Origin: JAGVPT01 sp964439265
GTDB taxonomy: Bacteria > Bacteroidota > Ignavibacteria > UBA10030 > UBA8401
Length of the DNA stretch: 64,000 bases
Direction of reading: 5' to 3'
Assembly (NCBI GenBank): GCA_964439265.1
Contig: CAYTOA010000021.1
Span: forward strand, 1-64,000
A program made the position numbers and the translations under genes. Below the pieces are notes generated by a model. That model saw only the letters and a program-made list of their open reading frames with translations, did not search any database and was not told where the DNA came from. Of the stretch, positions 53,178 to 62,706 are shown piece after piece. The number at the start of each line of letters is the position of its first letter. The first letter of the stretch is position 1.

Positions 53178-54347
53178 CTACAGCGTCTTCAAAGCATGGG
53201 AGAGGTCATCGACCAGGTCTTCCCGATCCTCAAATCCAACAGAAAGGCGGACCAAACCCGGTTCGATGGCAAAAATGCCGGATTCAACTTCCTTGGGAGA
53301 CGGCGGGACAACGACCGAATAAGGTATAACGAGGCTTTCCGCACCCCCTAAACTCGGGGCGATATACGGAATGGAAAGTGCATCAACAAATTGTTTTGCG
53401 CGCTCTGCGGAACCGAGATCGAATGAGATGACGCCCCCGAATCCGGCCATTTGGCGTTTCGCGATCTCGACGTTTGGATGTGTTGAAAGCGAAGGGTAAA
53501 ATACTTTTTCTATTCCCGGCTGGGCCACAAGGAACGCCGCGATCGCTTCGGCAGATGCGTTCTGATGTGCGATGCGGAGCGGGAGCGTTTTCAGACCGCG
53601 GATCAAAAGATAACACGAGTGCGCATCCAGCGTTCCCCCGATCGTGAAATGGAGCTCACGGATGGATTCAATAATCGACCTGCGGGAGAGAATAACGCCT
53701 GCCATCACGTCGTTGTGTCCGGCAAGATACTTTGTGCAGCTGTGGACGACGATGTCGATTCCGAATTTCAAAGGGAGAAGATTTACAGGAGAGGCGAATG
53801 TGGCATCGGCCAACGTTTTCACTTTGCGTTCCTTGCAAAGGGCCGCGATCGACTCGAGGTCCTGAACATATAAATGCGGATTGGTTGGCGTCTCAAATAA
53901 AAAGAGCCGCGTATTCTCCTTGATCGAAGACCGGAGCGAATCAAGGCTGCCGCTCTTCACGACAGAAACTTCTACGCCGAACCTCGTCAGGACGAAAGCA
54001 CATAAGTCCTGTGTCCTGTGGTACATCTCATCCAGGATAAGAAGATGATCACCCGGCTTGAGGATCCTCATGAGCGTGACGGTGAGCGCATACATTCCGG
54101 AGGAACAAACGATCGCATCCTCCGCACCTTCAAGGTCGGCGAGTTTTCGTTCAGCGACGGCGCGCGTGGGATTGTGATAACGTCCGTATTCCTGCCGCGG
54201 CTCAGTCTGATCTTTGTGGCGCTGCAATTCATCGACATTCTTGAAAAAATACGTCGAAGTCAATGCGATGGCGGGAGGTATGCCCCGGTATTCCCGGTCT
54301 TTTTCCTCCCCTGAATGGACGCTGCGAGTACGAATGTGTTTACTCAT
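53178..54347 (-). CDS. Cys/Met-metabolism PLP enzyme (gamma-synthase/lyase family)
   Basis: 389 residues of the trans-sulfuration family. PLP lysine Lys206 in HSCTKYLAGHNDVMAG, phosphate segment SSGMYALT (82-89), and ETPTNPHL. The position of Met-gamma-lyase Cys116 is Arg111 in EMYHRT, so it is not a canonical methionine gamma-lyase; cystathionine gamma-synthase, gamma-lyase or O-acylhomoserine sulfhydrylase are all possible. It is separated from rho by a terminator, so it heads its own transcript with thiolase downstream. Confidence 0.85.
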   Translation of the reverse strand: MSKHIRTRSVHSGEEKDREYRGIPPAIALTSTYFFKNVDELQRHKDQTEPRQEYGRYHNPTRAVAERKLADLEGAEDAIVCSSGMYALTVTLMRILKPGDHLLILDEMYHRTQDLCAFVLTRFGVEVSVVKSGSLDSLRSSIKENTRLFLFETPTNPHLYVQDLESIAALCKERKVKTLADATFASPVNLLPLKFGIDIVVHSCTKYLAGHNDVMAGVILSRRSIIESIRELHFTIGGTLDAHSCYLLIRGLKTLPLRIAHQNASAEAIAAFLVAQPGIEKVFYPSLSTHPNVEIAKRQMAGFGGVISFDLGSAERAKQFVDALSIPYIAPSLGGAESLVIPYSVVVPPSPKEVESGIFAIEPGLVRLSVGFEDREDLVDDLSHALKTL

Positions 54348-54365
54348 AATCTCAAAAGAAACAAA

Positions 54366-54392
54366 AAACCATCCCCACGTGCGGGATGGTTT
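54366..54392 (-). terminator. Intrinsic terminator downstream of rho
   Basis: AAACCATCCC (54366-54375) pairs perfectly with GGGATGGTTT (54383-54392). Read on the minus strand it runs into six T. It lies 28 bp after the rho stop and 19 bp before the start of the PLP enzyme gene. Confidence 0.85.
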
Positions 54393-54419
54393 TTCGATGA
54401 TGAGGAATACCGTGGATCA

Positions 54420-55673
54420 TTAACTGTTCATCGATTTAAGGAAATCTTTATTTTCCTTGGTTCCGCGCATCTTTTCCAGAAGGAATTCCATCGCTTCGAC
54501 AGGCGTAAACTCGCTCAGGAACTTCCGGAGGATCCAAACCCGATTCAACTCGTCCTCGCCCATCAGAATCTCTTCTTTCCGCGTTCCAGACCTGTTGACG
54601 TCGACAGCCGGGAATATCCTCTTGTCGCTGAGCTTTCTGTCGAGTACGATTTCCATATTGCCCGTGCCTTTAAACTCTTCAAAGATGACCTCGTCCATCC
54701 TGCTGCCGGTCTCGACGAGCGCCGTCGCTATGATGGTCAAACTTCCGCCTTCTTCAATATTGCGCGCTGCGCCGAAGAATCTCTTCGGACGATGAAGCGC
54801 GTTCGCGTCCACGCCGCCAGAGAGGATTTTTCCGGAATGAGGAACCACCGTGTTGTGCGCACGTGCCAGACGTGTGATACTGTCGAGCAGGATCACGACG
54901 TCGTGTTTCGCTTCTACTAATCGCTTGGCCTTTTCCAGCACCATGTCAGAGACCTGGACGTGACGCTCGGGCGGTTCGTCGAACGTCGAAGCAACGACCT
55001 CCGCGCTGACCGAACGTTCCATGTCCGTTACCTCTTCCGGCCGCTCGTCGATGAGAAGCATCATCAGCTTAACGTCGGGATGATTTCGAGTGATGCTGTT
55101 CGCCATTTTCTGGAGCAGAACAGTCTTGCCGGCTTTTGGCGGCGAAACAATCATACCGCGCTGCCCCTTGCCGATGGGTGAAAGCAGGTCGAGAATGCGC
55201 ATCGCATACTCGCCCGGCGCCGTCTCCAGCTTGATGCGCTCGTTGGGGTAGAGGGGCGTCAGGTTGTCAAATAGGACTCTGTCGCGGATGGTATCGGGGT
55301 TCTCATCGTTCACCGCTTCAACCCGCAGCAGGGCAAAAAACCGCTCTCCTTCTTTCGGCGGACGGACCTGTCCGCTCACAGTGTCTCCCGTTCTTAAGCT
55401 GAATTTTTTGATTTGAGATGGCGAAACGTAAATATCGTCGGGGGAAGGAAGGTAGTTGTAGTCAACGGACCTCAGGAATCCGTACCCGTCGGGCAAGACT
55501 TCAAGCACCCCCTTGCTGAACGTCAGCCCGTCCTTTTCTGTCTGGGCTTCCAGAATTTTGAAAATTAATTCCTGCTTACGTAAATCACTGTAGCCGGAAA
55601 TGCTGAGATCTTTTGCAATCTGATTAAGGTCAGCAATTTTTTTGGACTTCAATTCTGAAATGTCCATTGGCAT
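54420..55673 (-). CDS. rho: Transcription termination factor Rho
   Basis: Hexameric RNA helicase that ends transcription. 417 residues, compact and without the long N-terminal insertion seen in many Bacteroidota. N-terminal Rho-N helices, then the RNA-binding cold-shock fold (GVLEVLPDGYGFLRS, SPSQIKKFSLRTGD), then the RecA-like motor with Walker A PPKAGKT (178-184), MLLIDERPEEVTDMER, Walker B VVILLDSITRLARA and the Q-loop GGVDANAL. Start ATG 55673; ATG 55667 is equally plausible. The 219-bp stretch to folC has no recognisable element but is long enough for an autoregulated leader. Confidence 0.97.
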   Translation of the reverse strand: MPMDISELKSKKIADLNQIAKDLSISGYSDLRKQELIFKILEAQTEKDGLTFSKGVLEVLPDGYGFLRSVDYNYLPSPDDIYVSPSQIKKFSLRTGDTVSGQVRPPKEGERFFALLRVEAVNDENPDTIRDRVLFDNLTPLYPNERIKLETAPGEYAMRILDLLSPIGKGQRGMIVSPPKAGKTVLLQKMANSITRNHPDVKLMMLLIDERPEEVTDMERSVSAEVVASTFDEPPERHVQVSDMVLEKAKRLVEAKHDVVILLDSITRLARAHNTVVPHSGKILSGGVDANALHRPKRFFGAARNIEEGGSLTIIATALVETGSRMDEVIFEEFKGTGNMEIVLDRKLSDKRIFPAVDVNRSGTRKEEILMGEDELNRVWILRKFLSEFTPVEAMEFLLEKMRGTKENKDFLKSMNS

Positions 55674-55892
55674 GGTGCAGATATCCCTTCAAAAAAAATT
55701 AGATTATTGAACTCGCGGAGAGGAAATTGTCACACAGATTGAATGTGCCTCAAAATGATACCGATGCTAGATTGCTTAAGGTCTGATAATTGGCAACAAA
55801 CGAGGTAATCTAGAAGTGTTATACTTAGAACAAAATCCCTTGTTACAAAAACTTCTTTATTAGCTGAAATATAGAGCTAAATGGTTTCATTG

Positions 55893-57197
55893 TCAAGAAC
55901 TTTTTCGGCGCGGCAAGGCATAAAACTCTTGAAGTGCCTCGCCCGCAACATAGTGCGATCCGCAAATTAGTAACAAATCATCTTTCTTTTGAGTTCGCAT
56001 CGCTGCTCGAACGCCTTCGGCCACGTTTCCGCATAACCGTACCTGGCAATTCAAAGTACGAAAGATATCAGCGATGACTGTCGCCGATAACGCCCTCTCC
56101 ATTTGTGGTTGAACTGCAAAAACGAAGGGCCGCAATGCGGAGAAAGACCGGATCATCGTCCTATAGTCTTTGTCCTTCATTACGCCGAAAACAAGGAGTA
56201 GCTTTCTGTAGCTGATCCCCTGCAGCGACGCAAGGGTTGCGCGGACAGCATCAGGGTTATGGCCTACGTCGAGGATTATTAATGGATGGTACCGGAGGAT
56301 TTCAAATCGACCGCGGATTCCGGTCAATCTCTGTAGTTGCTTAAACCCATGGTTGATAGCGTGAGCGGGCAGCGTAAAGCCATTCGACTGAAGGCATTCA
56401 ATCACAGCGATGGCGGTCATTTCGTTCCTCACTTGATAGTCGCCGGCTAATGGAATCCGAATATCTTCATACGAACGCTTTTCCGACACAAAATCCACGG
56501 TCTGCATACTGCCTACTTCTGCCGGGCGACCCGCAGGCCGTATTGTTTCAATCGTGATGAGCCGGGAACGGAGCCGCTGCGCTATTCTCTTCAGTTCCAC
56601 CCGTGCATTCTTGCCCATTGTTCCAATGACAACGGGCTTTCCCCGCTTTATGATGCCCCCTTTTTCCATCGCGATTTTCCGCAGGGAACTGCCGAGCTGC
56701 TGCGTGTGATCTTTCCCGATGGAGGTTATCACCGAAACTTCAGGAATCAACACGTTCGTTGCATCGAGCCTTCCCCCCAATCCCGTCTCAACAACTGCGA
56801 CATCTACTTTCTCGTCCGCAAAGTATTTGAACGCAATGGCCGTTGTTGCTTCGAAGAACGTTGCTTTGGCAGTGTCGATGGCAGGACGAAAGAACTCAGT
56901 GTACCGGACAAGATCGGCATCCGAAATCATCTTTCCGTTGATTCGAATCCGTTCGTTGAATTTCATCAAATGGGGTGAGGTATACAGCCCGGTCCGGTAG
57001 CCGGCAGATTGAAGCACGGCGGCGATCATTGCCGCCGTCGATCCCTTTCCGTTCGTCCCTGCAATGTGAACTGAACGAAATCGTTTGTGAGGATCGCCGC
57101 AAGAATGAAGTATTGCACGGATATTGCGCAGACCGAGCTTCATTCCGAATGTCTGCAAGCTGTAGAGATATTCGAGGGTTGATCGGGTTGTCGGCAC
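55893..57197 (-). CDS. folC: Dihydrofolate/folylpolyglutamate synthase
   Basis: Adds glutamate to dihydropteroate and polyglutamate to folate with ATP. 434 residues, Mur-ligase fold: ATP loop GTNGKGST (47-54), TSPHLMKFNERI, GLGGRLDATN, TSIGKDHTQQLG, and C-terminal domain with DVGHNPDA. The start of the protein, RSTLEYLYSL, is typical. It lies 27 bp after pyrD in the run from the TPR lipoprotein gene to folC. Confidence 0.95.
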   Translation of the reverse strand: MPTTRSTLEYLYSLQTFGMKLGLRNIRAILHSCGDPHKRFRSVHIAGTNGKGSTAAMIAAVLQSAGYRTGLYTSPHLMKFNERIRINGKMISDADLVRYTEFFRPAIDTAKATFFEATTAIAFKYFADEKVDVAVVETGLGGRLDATNVLIPEVSVITSIGKDHTQQLGSSLRKIAMEKGGIIKRGKPVVIGTMGKNARVELKRIAQRLRSRLITIETIRPAGRPAEVGSMQTVDFVSEKRSYEDIRIPLAGDYQVRNEMTAIAVIECLQSNGFTLPAHAINHGFKQLQRLTGIRGRFEILRYHPLIILDVGHNPDAVRATLASLQGISYRKLLLVFGVMKDKDYRTMIRSFSALRPFVFAVQPQMERALSATVIADIFRTLNCQVRLCGNVAEGVRAAMRTQKKDDLLLICGSHYVAGEALQEFYALPRRKSS

Positions 57198-57224
57198 GAA
57201 CGATGATCCAGATGGATGGAAAGA

Positions 57225-58166
57225 TCAGAGCCAGCTTTGGATGACAGAGGCACTGGCGTCGGCAGTACAGCTTCCTACGAGTTGCGAGACATCGTTGATG
57301 GAATTTCTAGTGCAATATTCAGCAACACCTGTTGCGATCTCGGATGCCGATCGGGGGTTGATAAAATTTTGAGTACCGACCTGCACGGCACTCGCACCAA
57401 CAAGGAAGAATTCTACAGCATCTTCCCATGTCGCGATGCCTCCGATACCGAACACAGGAATCTTAACCGATTTGTAGACTTCGAAAACTTTCGCAAGTGC
57501 AATAGGTTTGATCGCAGGCCCAGAGAGTCCGCCGGTTACAGTTGAAAGTTTCGGTTTTCTTGTGCGGATGTTCACCGCCATTCCAATGAGCGTGTTGATA
57601 ACAGAAACTGCATCGGCTCCTTCAGTCTCTGCAGCACGCGCGAACTCGGAAATGTGAGTGACGTTCGGAGTAAGTTTGACAATGAGCGGCTTTTGAGTTC
57701 GTTTTCGCAGTTCCTTTGTAATGAGAGCTACTTTCCGCGGATCGGTCCCAAAGCTCAATCCCCCTTCCTTAACATTCGGACAAGAAACGTTAATCTCAAA
57801 TCCGTCGACCCGTTGATATGGGTCGAGCAATTCGAGCACGCCACAGTATTCTTCAACGGAGCTCGCTGCAATATTGGCAATAATTGCGCACGGATGGCGT
57901 GCAAGGGCGGGAATTTTTTCTTCGATGAACTTATGCACTCCGATATTCGCCAGGCCGATAGAATTCAGCATTCCACTCGCTGTTTCCGTGATTCGTGGGG
58001 GGGGATTTCCGTCCCTCGGTTTCATCGAAAGGGATTTCGTCATAATGCCGCCCAGGCGCTTTAGCTCTACCAACTCTGCAACCTCGTCACCGTATCCAAA
58101 CGTCCCCGAGGCAACAAAAATTCGATTATTAAAGCTGACGCCCCGCAGCGAATATATTTCGTTCAT
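57225..58166 (-). CDS. pyrD: Dihydroorotate dehydrogenase, NAD-dependent type 1B catalytic subunit
   Basis: FMN enzyme oxidising dihydroorotate to orotate in UMP synthesis. 313 residues with catalytic Cys129 in INVSCPNVKEGG, the mark of class 1 enzymes, plus KLTPNV, NTLIGMAV, GGLSGPAIKPIAL and GIGGIATWEDAVEF for FMN and substrate binding. pyrK is the immediate upstream neighbour (3-nt gap), so this is the heterotetrameric NAD-linked type. Confidence 0.96.
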   Translation of the reverse strand: MNEIYSLRGVSFNNRIFVASGTFGYGDEVAELVELKRLGGIMTKSLSMKPRDGNPPPRITETASGMLNSIGLANIGVHKFIEEKIPALARHPCAIIANIAASSVEEYCGVLELLDPYQRVDGFEINVSCPNVKEGGLSFGTDPRKVALITKELRKRTQKPLIVKLTPNVTHISEFARAAETEGADAVSVINTLIGMAVNIRTRKPKLSTVTGGLSGPAIKPIALAKVFEVYKSVKIPVFGIGGIATWEDAVEFFLVGASAVQVGTQNFINPRSASEIATGVAEYCTRNSINDVSQLVGSCTADASASVIQSWL

Positions 58167-58169
58167 AGA

Positions 58170-58946
58170 CTAGAATATAATATCGTGGACATCAAACACC
58201 GGACCATCTTTACAGACTAACTTATACTTATTTTCGCCGTTCTCGGTTTCCACCGGACATCCCTGACATAGACCGATGCCGCACGCCATCTCGCATTCGA
58301 GAGCCGCATAGCACGCGATGTCTTCTTCAACGCAATAGTTCGCCAGGCCTCTCAGCATCGGTGTCGGGCCGCAGGAATAAACCCTCGGATGCACAACCGC
58401 ATTCTCCGCCATGTAATTCTTCAGCAAATCCACTACTGTCCCTTGGAATCCCTCGCTTCCGTCGTCCGTGGCAACATGAACGTTGTCCAGACCCTGTCTG
58501 ACGATCTGCGACGACGTCCGGGCGCCAAGGAACGTGACGACTTTTTTGAGATTTCCCAGGCGTGAGTTTAGAAAGGGAAGTGCTGCGACCCCCAAGCCGC
58601 CGGCCACGAACAATGCCGTTTCAAATTTTTCATCGTCGAAAGGAAACACACCCTTTCCCAGCGGTCCAAGAACATCGACCGTATCGCCGGTTTTTCTTTG
58701 CGACAACATCTTTGTGCCGATCCCGACAACATTGAAGATGATCGAAACGTTGTCCCCGTCGATTGAATAAATGCTGAACGGACGCCGAAGAAGAGGAACC
58801 GCTGATTCCTCAGCACTGATGTTGACAAATTGACCAGGAAGCGCAGTGCATGAGATTGAAGAAGAGCGGAACGTAAGCTGGAAGATACCCGACGCAATTT
58901 CCTTAAGGGCAGTGATGAGAGCGTATTCTTGCACTATTTCGTTCAT
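58170..58946 (-). CDS. pyrK: Dihydroorotate dehydrogenase electron-transfer subunit PyrK
   Basis: Passes electrons from PyrD to NAD via FAD and a [2Fe-2S] cluster. 258 residues from ATG 58946. FAD motif LRRPFSIYS, NAD fold VAGGLGVAALPF and the cluster cysteines in ECEMACGIGLCQGCPVET with a fourth Cys in KLVCKDGPVF. A frame extending to 59003 would overlap the TPR lipoprotein gene; the chosen start leaves a 19-nt gap. Confidence 0.94.
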   Translation of the reverse strand: MNEIVQEYALITALKEIASGIFQLTFRSSSISCTALPGQFVNISAEESAVPLLRRPFSIYSIDGDNVSIIFNVVGIGTKMLSQRKTGDTVDVLGPLGKGVFPFDDEKFETALFVAGGLGVAALPFLNSRLGNLKKVVTFLGARTSSQIVRQGLDNVHVATDDGSEGFQGTVVDLLKNYMAENAVVHPRVYSCGPTPMLRGLANYCVEEDIACYAALECEMACGIGLCQGCPVETENGENKYKLVCKDGPVFDVHDIIF

Positions 58947-58965
58947 CGGGTATATTCGCCGGCGG

Positions 58966-61065
58966 TCAAGGCTGTTCTTTTGCGGGAAGTTTCGTCTTTG
59001 CATCTTCTACGGCCTTCTTTTCCGCCGCCTCCTTTCTTTTCTTCGCTGCCACCTCTTCGTCTGCTTTCCGCTGGGCCTCCTTCTTCTCATTGTCCTCTTC
59101 CTGCACCTTCGGTTTCACCGCAAGGGCAAATTGGGAAGAGGGATAAACGGCGATCAACCGCCTGTAGACAGCGCTTGCGCTATCGCTTTTATCCAACTTG
59201 TTTTCGTACAACCAGCCGATCGTGTACAATGCTTTCGGGCAGTACGGCGACGAACGATTATTCCTGACGATCCCATACAATATTGGCAATGCACTATCGG
59301 CATTGGGACCGTCAAAAAATCTTTCCGCGCGAATGTACAGCTCTTCGGCCGTATCTTTCCGGGCGACAAGGAGCGGTAATCCCAAACTTTTGCGCGATTC
59401 CTGAGCATATACAGATTCCGGATATCGGGTAATGACCTCAGAGTACAATGAATCAGCCTTACCTATTCCTTCTGACCCCGTAGTTTTGAAAACCTCCGCA
59501 AGGGTGAACAATGCCCGAGGGGCATATTCAGTCTCTCCCCCCTCATTAATGACCCGTTGATACCAGAATAATGCTGAATCTTGGCGTTCGAGTTCGAGAT
59601 AAAAAATGCCTGCAAGCTCGAAGTGCGATCTCACAATAGCACGACGGAGCGTGTCAATGGCGTGCGTTTCAGAAGTGAGAAGCCGGGCATCGGCTTCACG
59701 CTTAACGGAATCGACCCGCATCAATGAATCCATCTGTGCCTGCGATTTGCCTGATATTTCTTTCGGACGAGCAGGTCTTATCGCGCCGAGAGAGAGCGCC
59801 ATGGAACTATCGGTTGCATGAAGGGTGTCGGCGGCAAGCACCGCGGAATCGCGTTTTGCTCTTGCAATTTTGATCATTCCAATCAGGCTGTCATAACGAG
59901 CCATATCCGAATAGAGGATAAAATACTTCATGAAGGCGTCTCCCTTTTTCGCAGCGTCAGCAGTTATCAAGGAGGCGGGGAACTCGAGCTTTGCCCTGGC
60001 ATAGTTAACACCAGCCTTCGCATAGTCTATTCGAACACGTTCGTAAAGTTTTCCAAGGTAGTAATACGCCCTCGCGGCATCATCGGTCTTTGCGTATGAA
60101 GTATCCACAAAAGAAAATTTGGCGATCGCATCATCGACCTTGCCTTGAGCCAAGTACACCCTTCCGATCTCGAGTTGAATTCTTGGAAAGTTCTCAAGAT
60201 TCTTTGCATTACTAAGAAAGCTTTCGAGGCGGCGCAAGGCCTCATCGTATTGTCGCGTGGCGGTAAGGATCTTTATGTGTTCAAATTTTGCAGCAAAGAA
60301 CGTTTCATACTCTGGACTAAAATCATCAACTTTCGTGAACGCTGACGCGGCTTTCTGGGTATCGCCCATCGCGATATAGCTGTATCCAATCTGCAATTGG
60401 GTTTCAGCGTTTACGCTGCCGTCAGTCGACGTCTCCAAGGAGCGCTGATAATTCGTCACCGCTTGTTCGTAGTCCTGGACGCGGAAATAATGCTTTCCGA
60501 TCGAAAGAGACGCCAGCCCCGCAATCTGCTTTTCATTTTTTTCGACGGCGTCAGCGTAAAGGCGCTCCAGCGATTGGACGCCCTCATCGTACCGTTTCTG
60601 CCGCAGCAGCGAACGGCCGTACCAGAGTTCGGCCTCAAACCGATAGTCGCTCAGCGGAAATTTTGCAAACATCTCCAGAAATTTCCGCTGAGATTTCAGA
60701 TCATCCCCCAGGTAATAATATGATTTCCCGATCATCAAGAGTGCATTGTCTACCCACTTGCTCGTGGGGTAGAAGGTCAGGAGCTTCGAGGCTTTTTCGA
60801 TCGCGAGATTGAGCTTGTCTTTGGCTGTCTGGGATAATTGCGGTTCTGTGATCTGCGAGACGGGTTTTCCTAATTCCAGCGCGCGAGCTGCGATGACCTC
60901 CTTTTCGGCATCATCGAAATCCGTTTGGGCATTGTAGTAGGTGTTGAAGTACGCGACGGTATTCACATACCGCTGGCTTACAAAACTCGCGCACGCATTG
61001 TACACTTGGCATCCTTCTGAGGAGAAGAGAAAGCCGGCGACTATGAGGAAATAATATTTGCGCAT
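58966..61065 (-). CDS. Long TPR-repeat lipoprotein
   Basis: 699 residues from ATG 61065. Lipobox SSEGC places a lipidated cysteine near residue 19. The mature protein is mostly tetratricopeptide repeats (for example ALLMIGKSYYYLGDD, LASLSIGKHYFRVQDYEQAVTNYQ in part, AETQLQIGYSYIAMGDTQKAA in part, YAPRALFTLAEVFKTT) with a charged linker at about 430-500. It ends in a Lys/Glu/Ala-rich coiled tail (EVAAKKRKEAAEKKAVEDAKTK in part). Such lipoproteins in this phylum often scaffold envelope machines, but no specific partner can be named. First gene of the pyrK-pyrD-folC run and divergent to the Spy-like gene. Confidence 0.82.
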   Translation of the reverse strand: MRKYYFLIVAGFLFSSEGCQVYNACASFVSQRYVNTVAYFNTYYNAQTDFDDAEKEVIAARALELGKPVSQITEPQLSQTAKDKLNLAIEKASKLLTFYPTSKWVDNALLMIGKSYYYLGDDLKSQRKFLEMFAKFPLSDYRFEAELWYGRSLLRQKRYDEGVQSLERLYADAVEKNEKQIAGLASLSIGKHYFRVQDYEQAVTNYQRSLETSTDGSVNAETQLQIGYSYIAMGDTQKAASAFTKVDDFSPEYETFFAAKFEHIKILTATRQYDEALRRLESFLSNAKNLENFPRIQLEIGRVYLAQGKVDDAIAKFSFVDTSYAKTDDAARAYYYLGKLYERVRIDYAKAGVNYARAKLEFPASLITADAAKKGDAFMKYFILYSDMARYDSLIGMIKIARAKRDSAVLAADTLHATDSSMALSLGAIRPARPKEISGKSQAQMDSLMRVDSVKREADARLLTSETHAIDTLRRAIVRSHFELAGIFYLELERQDSALFWYQRVINEGGETEYAPRALFTLAEVFKTTGSEGIGKADSLYSEVITRYPESVYAQESRKSLGLPLLVARKDTAEELYIRAERFFDGPNADSALPILYGIVRNNRSSPYCPKALYTIGWLYENKLDKSDSASAVYRRLIAVYPSSQFALAVKPKVQEEDNEKKEAQRKADEEVAAKKRKEAAEKKAVEDAKTKLPAKEQP

Positions 61066-61204
61066 CGTTGTTCCGATCTTATGAGTAAGATAGACAAATG
61101 GCGATTCTTTTTCAAGGACAATGCCTTTAAACTTCAGCCCGCCTGTATTGTCATATACATATAACACACAACAGTGTACTACTCAATATATTGCTGGAGG
61201 ATTT

Positions 61205-61675
61205 GTGAAACAATTTTTTGCTGTAATATTGGTCCTTGCCTGCTTTGGCATCGGTTACGCTCAGGACCCTTCGCCGGATCCCTCGATGAAGAAACCAATG
61301 TCGCATATGAAAAAGGAAGATTTCATGGCGAAATTGAAGCTCACAGACGATCAGAAAAAACAAATGAAAGAATTGAAGTTCGAGACCGACAAAAAAGCAA
61401 TCGACCTTCGATCCAAACTGGAACTTTCGAGACTTGAATTGAGCAAGCTGCTTTCATCTGATACTCCTGATAAAGATGCAATCGAGAAGCAAATAAACGA
61501 AGTTGCAGCGAACGAAACCGCAGTGCATATGAACAGGCTCGACGGCTGGTTTGAGGCAAACAAAATACTGACGCCCGAACAGCAGAAACAGTGGCGCAAA
61601 GTCCTGCGGGAAGCGGCAATGGCGCAAATGGGAAAGGAACGATCTGAAAGAAGGAACGAGCATCATCGTCCTTGA
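61205..61675 (+). CDS. Spy/CpxP-like periplasmic protein
   Basis: 156 residues starting at GTG 61205, which follows GGAGG by 5 nt. Signal peptide KQFFAVILVLACFGIGYAQ, then a Met/Lys/Pro-rich segment and an all-helical domain with the two LT-x-x-Q motifs of the Spy/CpxP group (KLTDDQKKQMKEL and ILTPEQQKQWRKV). Relatives act as periplasmic chaperones or metal-stress sensors. The C-terminal tail is basic with histidines (RRNEHHRP). A longer frame from 61121 lacks a start site of its own. Confidence 0.8.
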   Translation: MKQFFAVILVLACFGIGYAQDPSPDPSMKKPMSHMKKEDFMAKLKLTDDQKKQMKELKFETDKKAIDLRSKLELSRLELSKLLSSDTPDKDAIEKQINEVAANETAVHMNRLDGWFEANKILTPEQQKQWRKVLREAAMAQMGKERSERRNEHHRP

Positions 61676-61746
61676 ATCCGGTTTCAGTCCTTGTCGAAAC
61701 GCAGCGGGACGGGGCGCTGCCTCGCTGCGCAGGCGACTCTGTTCAC

Positions 61747-62703
61747 TTAATAGCCTTTCGCCTTATCGACGGCGGTCATAAACGGAGTGCCGTCGAGAAA
61801 CCGTTTCAAGTTGTCGATAAATAATTCCGTGAGTAAGTGGTAATAGTGCGGGATTGGGCCGCCAACGTGAGGAGTAATAATAATATTCTTGGCGTTCCAG
61901 AGAGGATTATTTTTTGGTAGCGGTTCTTCTTCAAACGTATCGAGCGCTGCCGCCTTTATGGTTCCACGTTCCAGAGCCTTCATAAGGGCTTCGGCGTTGA
62001 CCGAAGCACCTCGTCCGAAGTTATAGAACACAGCATTCGCTTTCATCGCCGTGAACTCCTTCTCGCCAAACATTCTTGTCGTCTCGGGAGTCAGCGGGGT
62101 GACATTGACAACGTGATCGGAATTCTTGAGCAATTGTTCCAGTTGAGAAGGGGCTAAGACTTCGTCCACAAATTCCACAGGCCGGGGAGTCCGCTTGGTT
62201 CCAATCACCTTCATACCGAACGATTTTCCAACTTTGGCCATCGTGCCCCCGATGGATCCGAGACCGACGATGCCCAGTGTCTTCCCGGCAATCACATCGG
62301 ATTCCTTGATCAGTGCGGTCGTCCACTCACTCTCTTTCTGGAGGTCATGGTAGGCAAATAATTTTCGGCTTATGCCGATCATAAGTCCAAAAAGGAGTTC
62401 CGTCATTTGAAATTTGTGCATCCCCCTGGAACAACACAATGTGACGTCGCTATGGAGCAGCTCGGGGTACAAGAATCGGTCTGCTCCCACCGTTGAGATC
62501 TGCACCCATCGAAGTTGCGGCATGCGCAGGAACTGATCTCTCGGAATGTCACCGAAAAGAATTTCCGCGGAAGCGAAATGTTTCCTTGCTTCTTCGGCAG
62601 CCGGCGCATAGGTGACATCAATCATCGGCGATGTCCCGGTAATTCTTCGAAGTTGTGCGGGCGACAGCGCATATGTGATGAGGAGTTTATGAAGATGGTC
62701 CAT
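61747..62703 (-). CDS. D-2-hydroxyacid dehydrogenase
   Basis: NAD(P)-dependent reduction of a 2-oxo acid to the D-hydroxy acid. 318 residues with dinucleotide motif GLGSIGGTMAKVGKSFGMKV (about 148-167), catalytic Arg in FYNFGRGASVN, Glu in LDTFEEEPLP and the C-terminal His in ITPHVGGPIPHYY. Substrate is not clear; family members include glyoxylate and phosphoglycerate reductases. The stop of the ferredoxin reductase gene lies 3 nt upstream of its ATG, so the two are coupled. Confidence 0.9.
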   Translation of the reverse strand: MDHLHKLLITYALSPAQLRRITGTSPMIDVTYAPAAEEARKHFASAEILFGDIPRDQFLRMPQLRWVQISTVGADRFLYPELLHSDVTLCCSRGMHKFQMTELLFGLMIGISRKLFAYHDLQKESEWTTALIKESDVIAGKTLGIVGLGSIGGTMAKVGKSFGMKVIGTKRTPRPVEFVDEVLAPSQLEQLLKNSDHVVNVTPLTPETTRMFGEKEFTAMKANAVFYNFGRGASVNAEALMKALERGTIKAAALDTFEEEPLPKNNPLWNAKNIIITPHVGGPIPHYYHLLTELFIDNLKRFLDGTPFMTAVDKAKGY

Positions 62704-62706
62704 CGA

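Noticed and set aside
61701..61720. GCAGCG/CGCTGC hairpin between the Spy-like gene and the D-2-hydroxyacid dehydrogenase gene
   Set aside because: Short stem in a GC-rich patch without T-run on either strand; may be chance.
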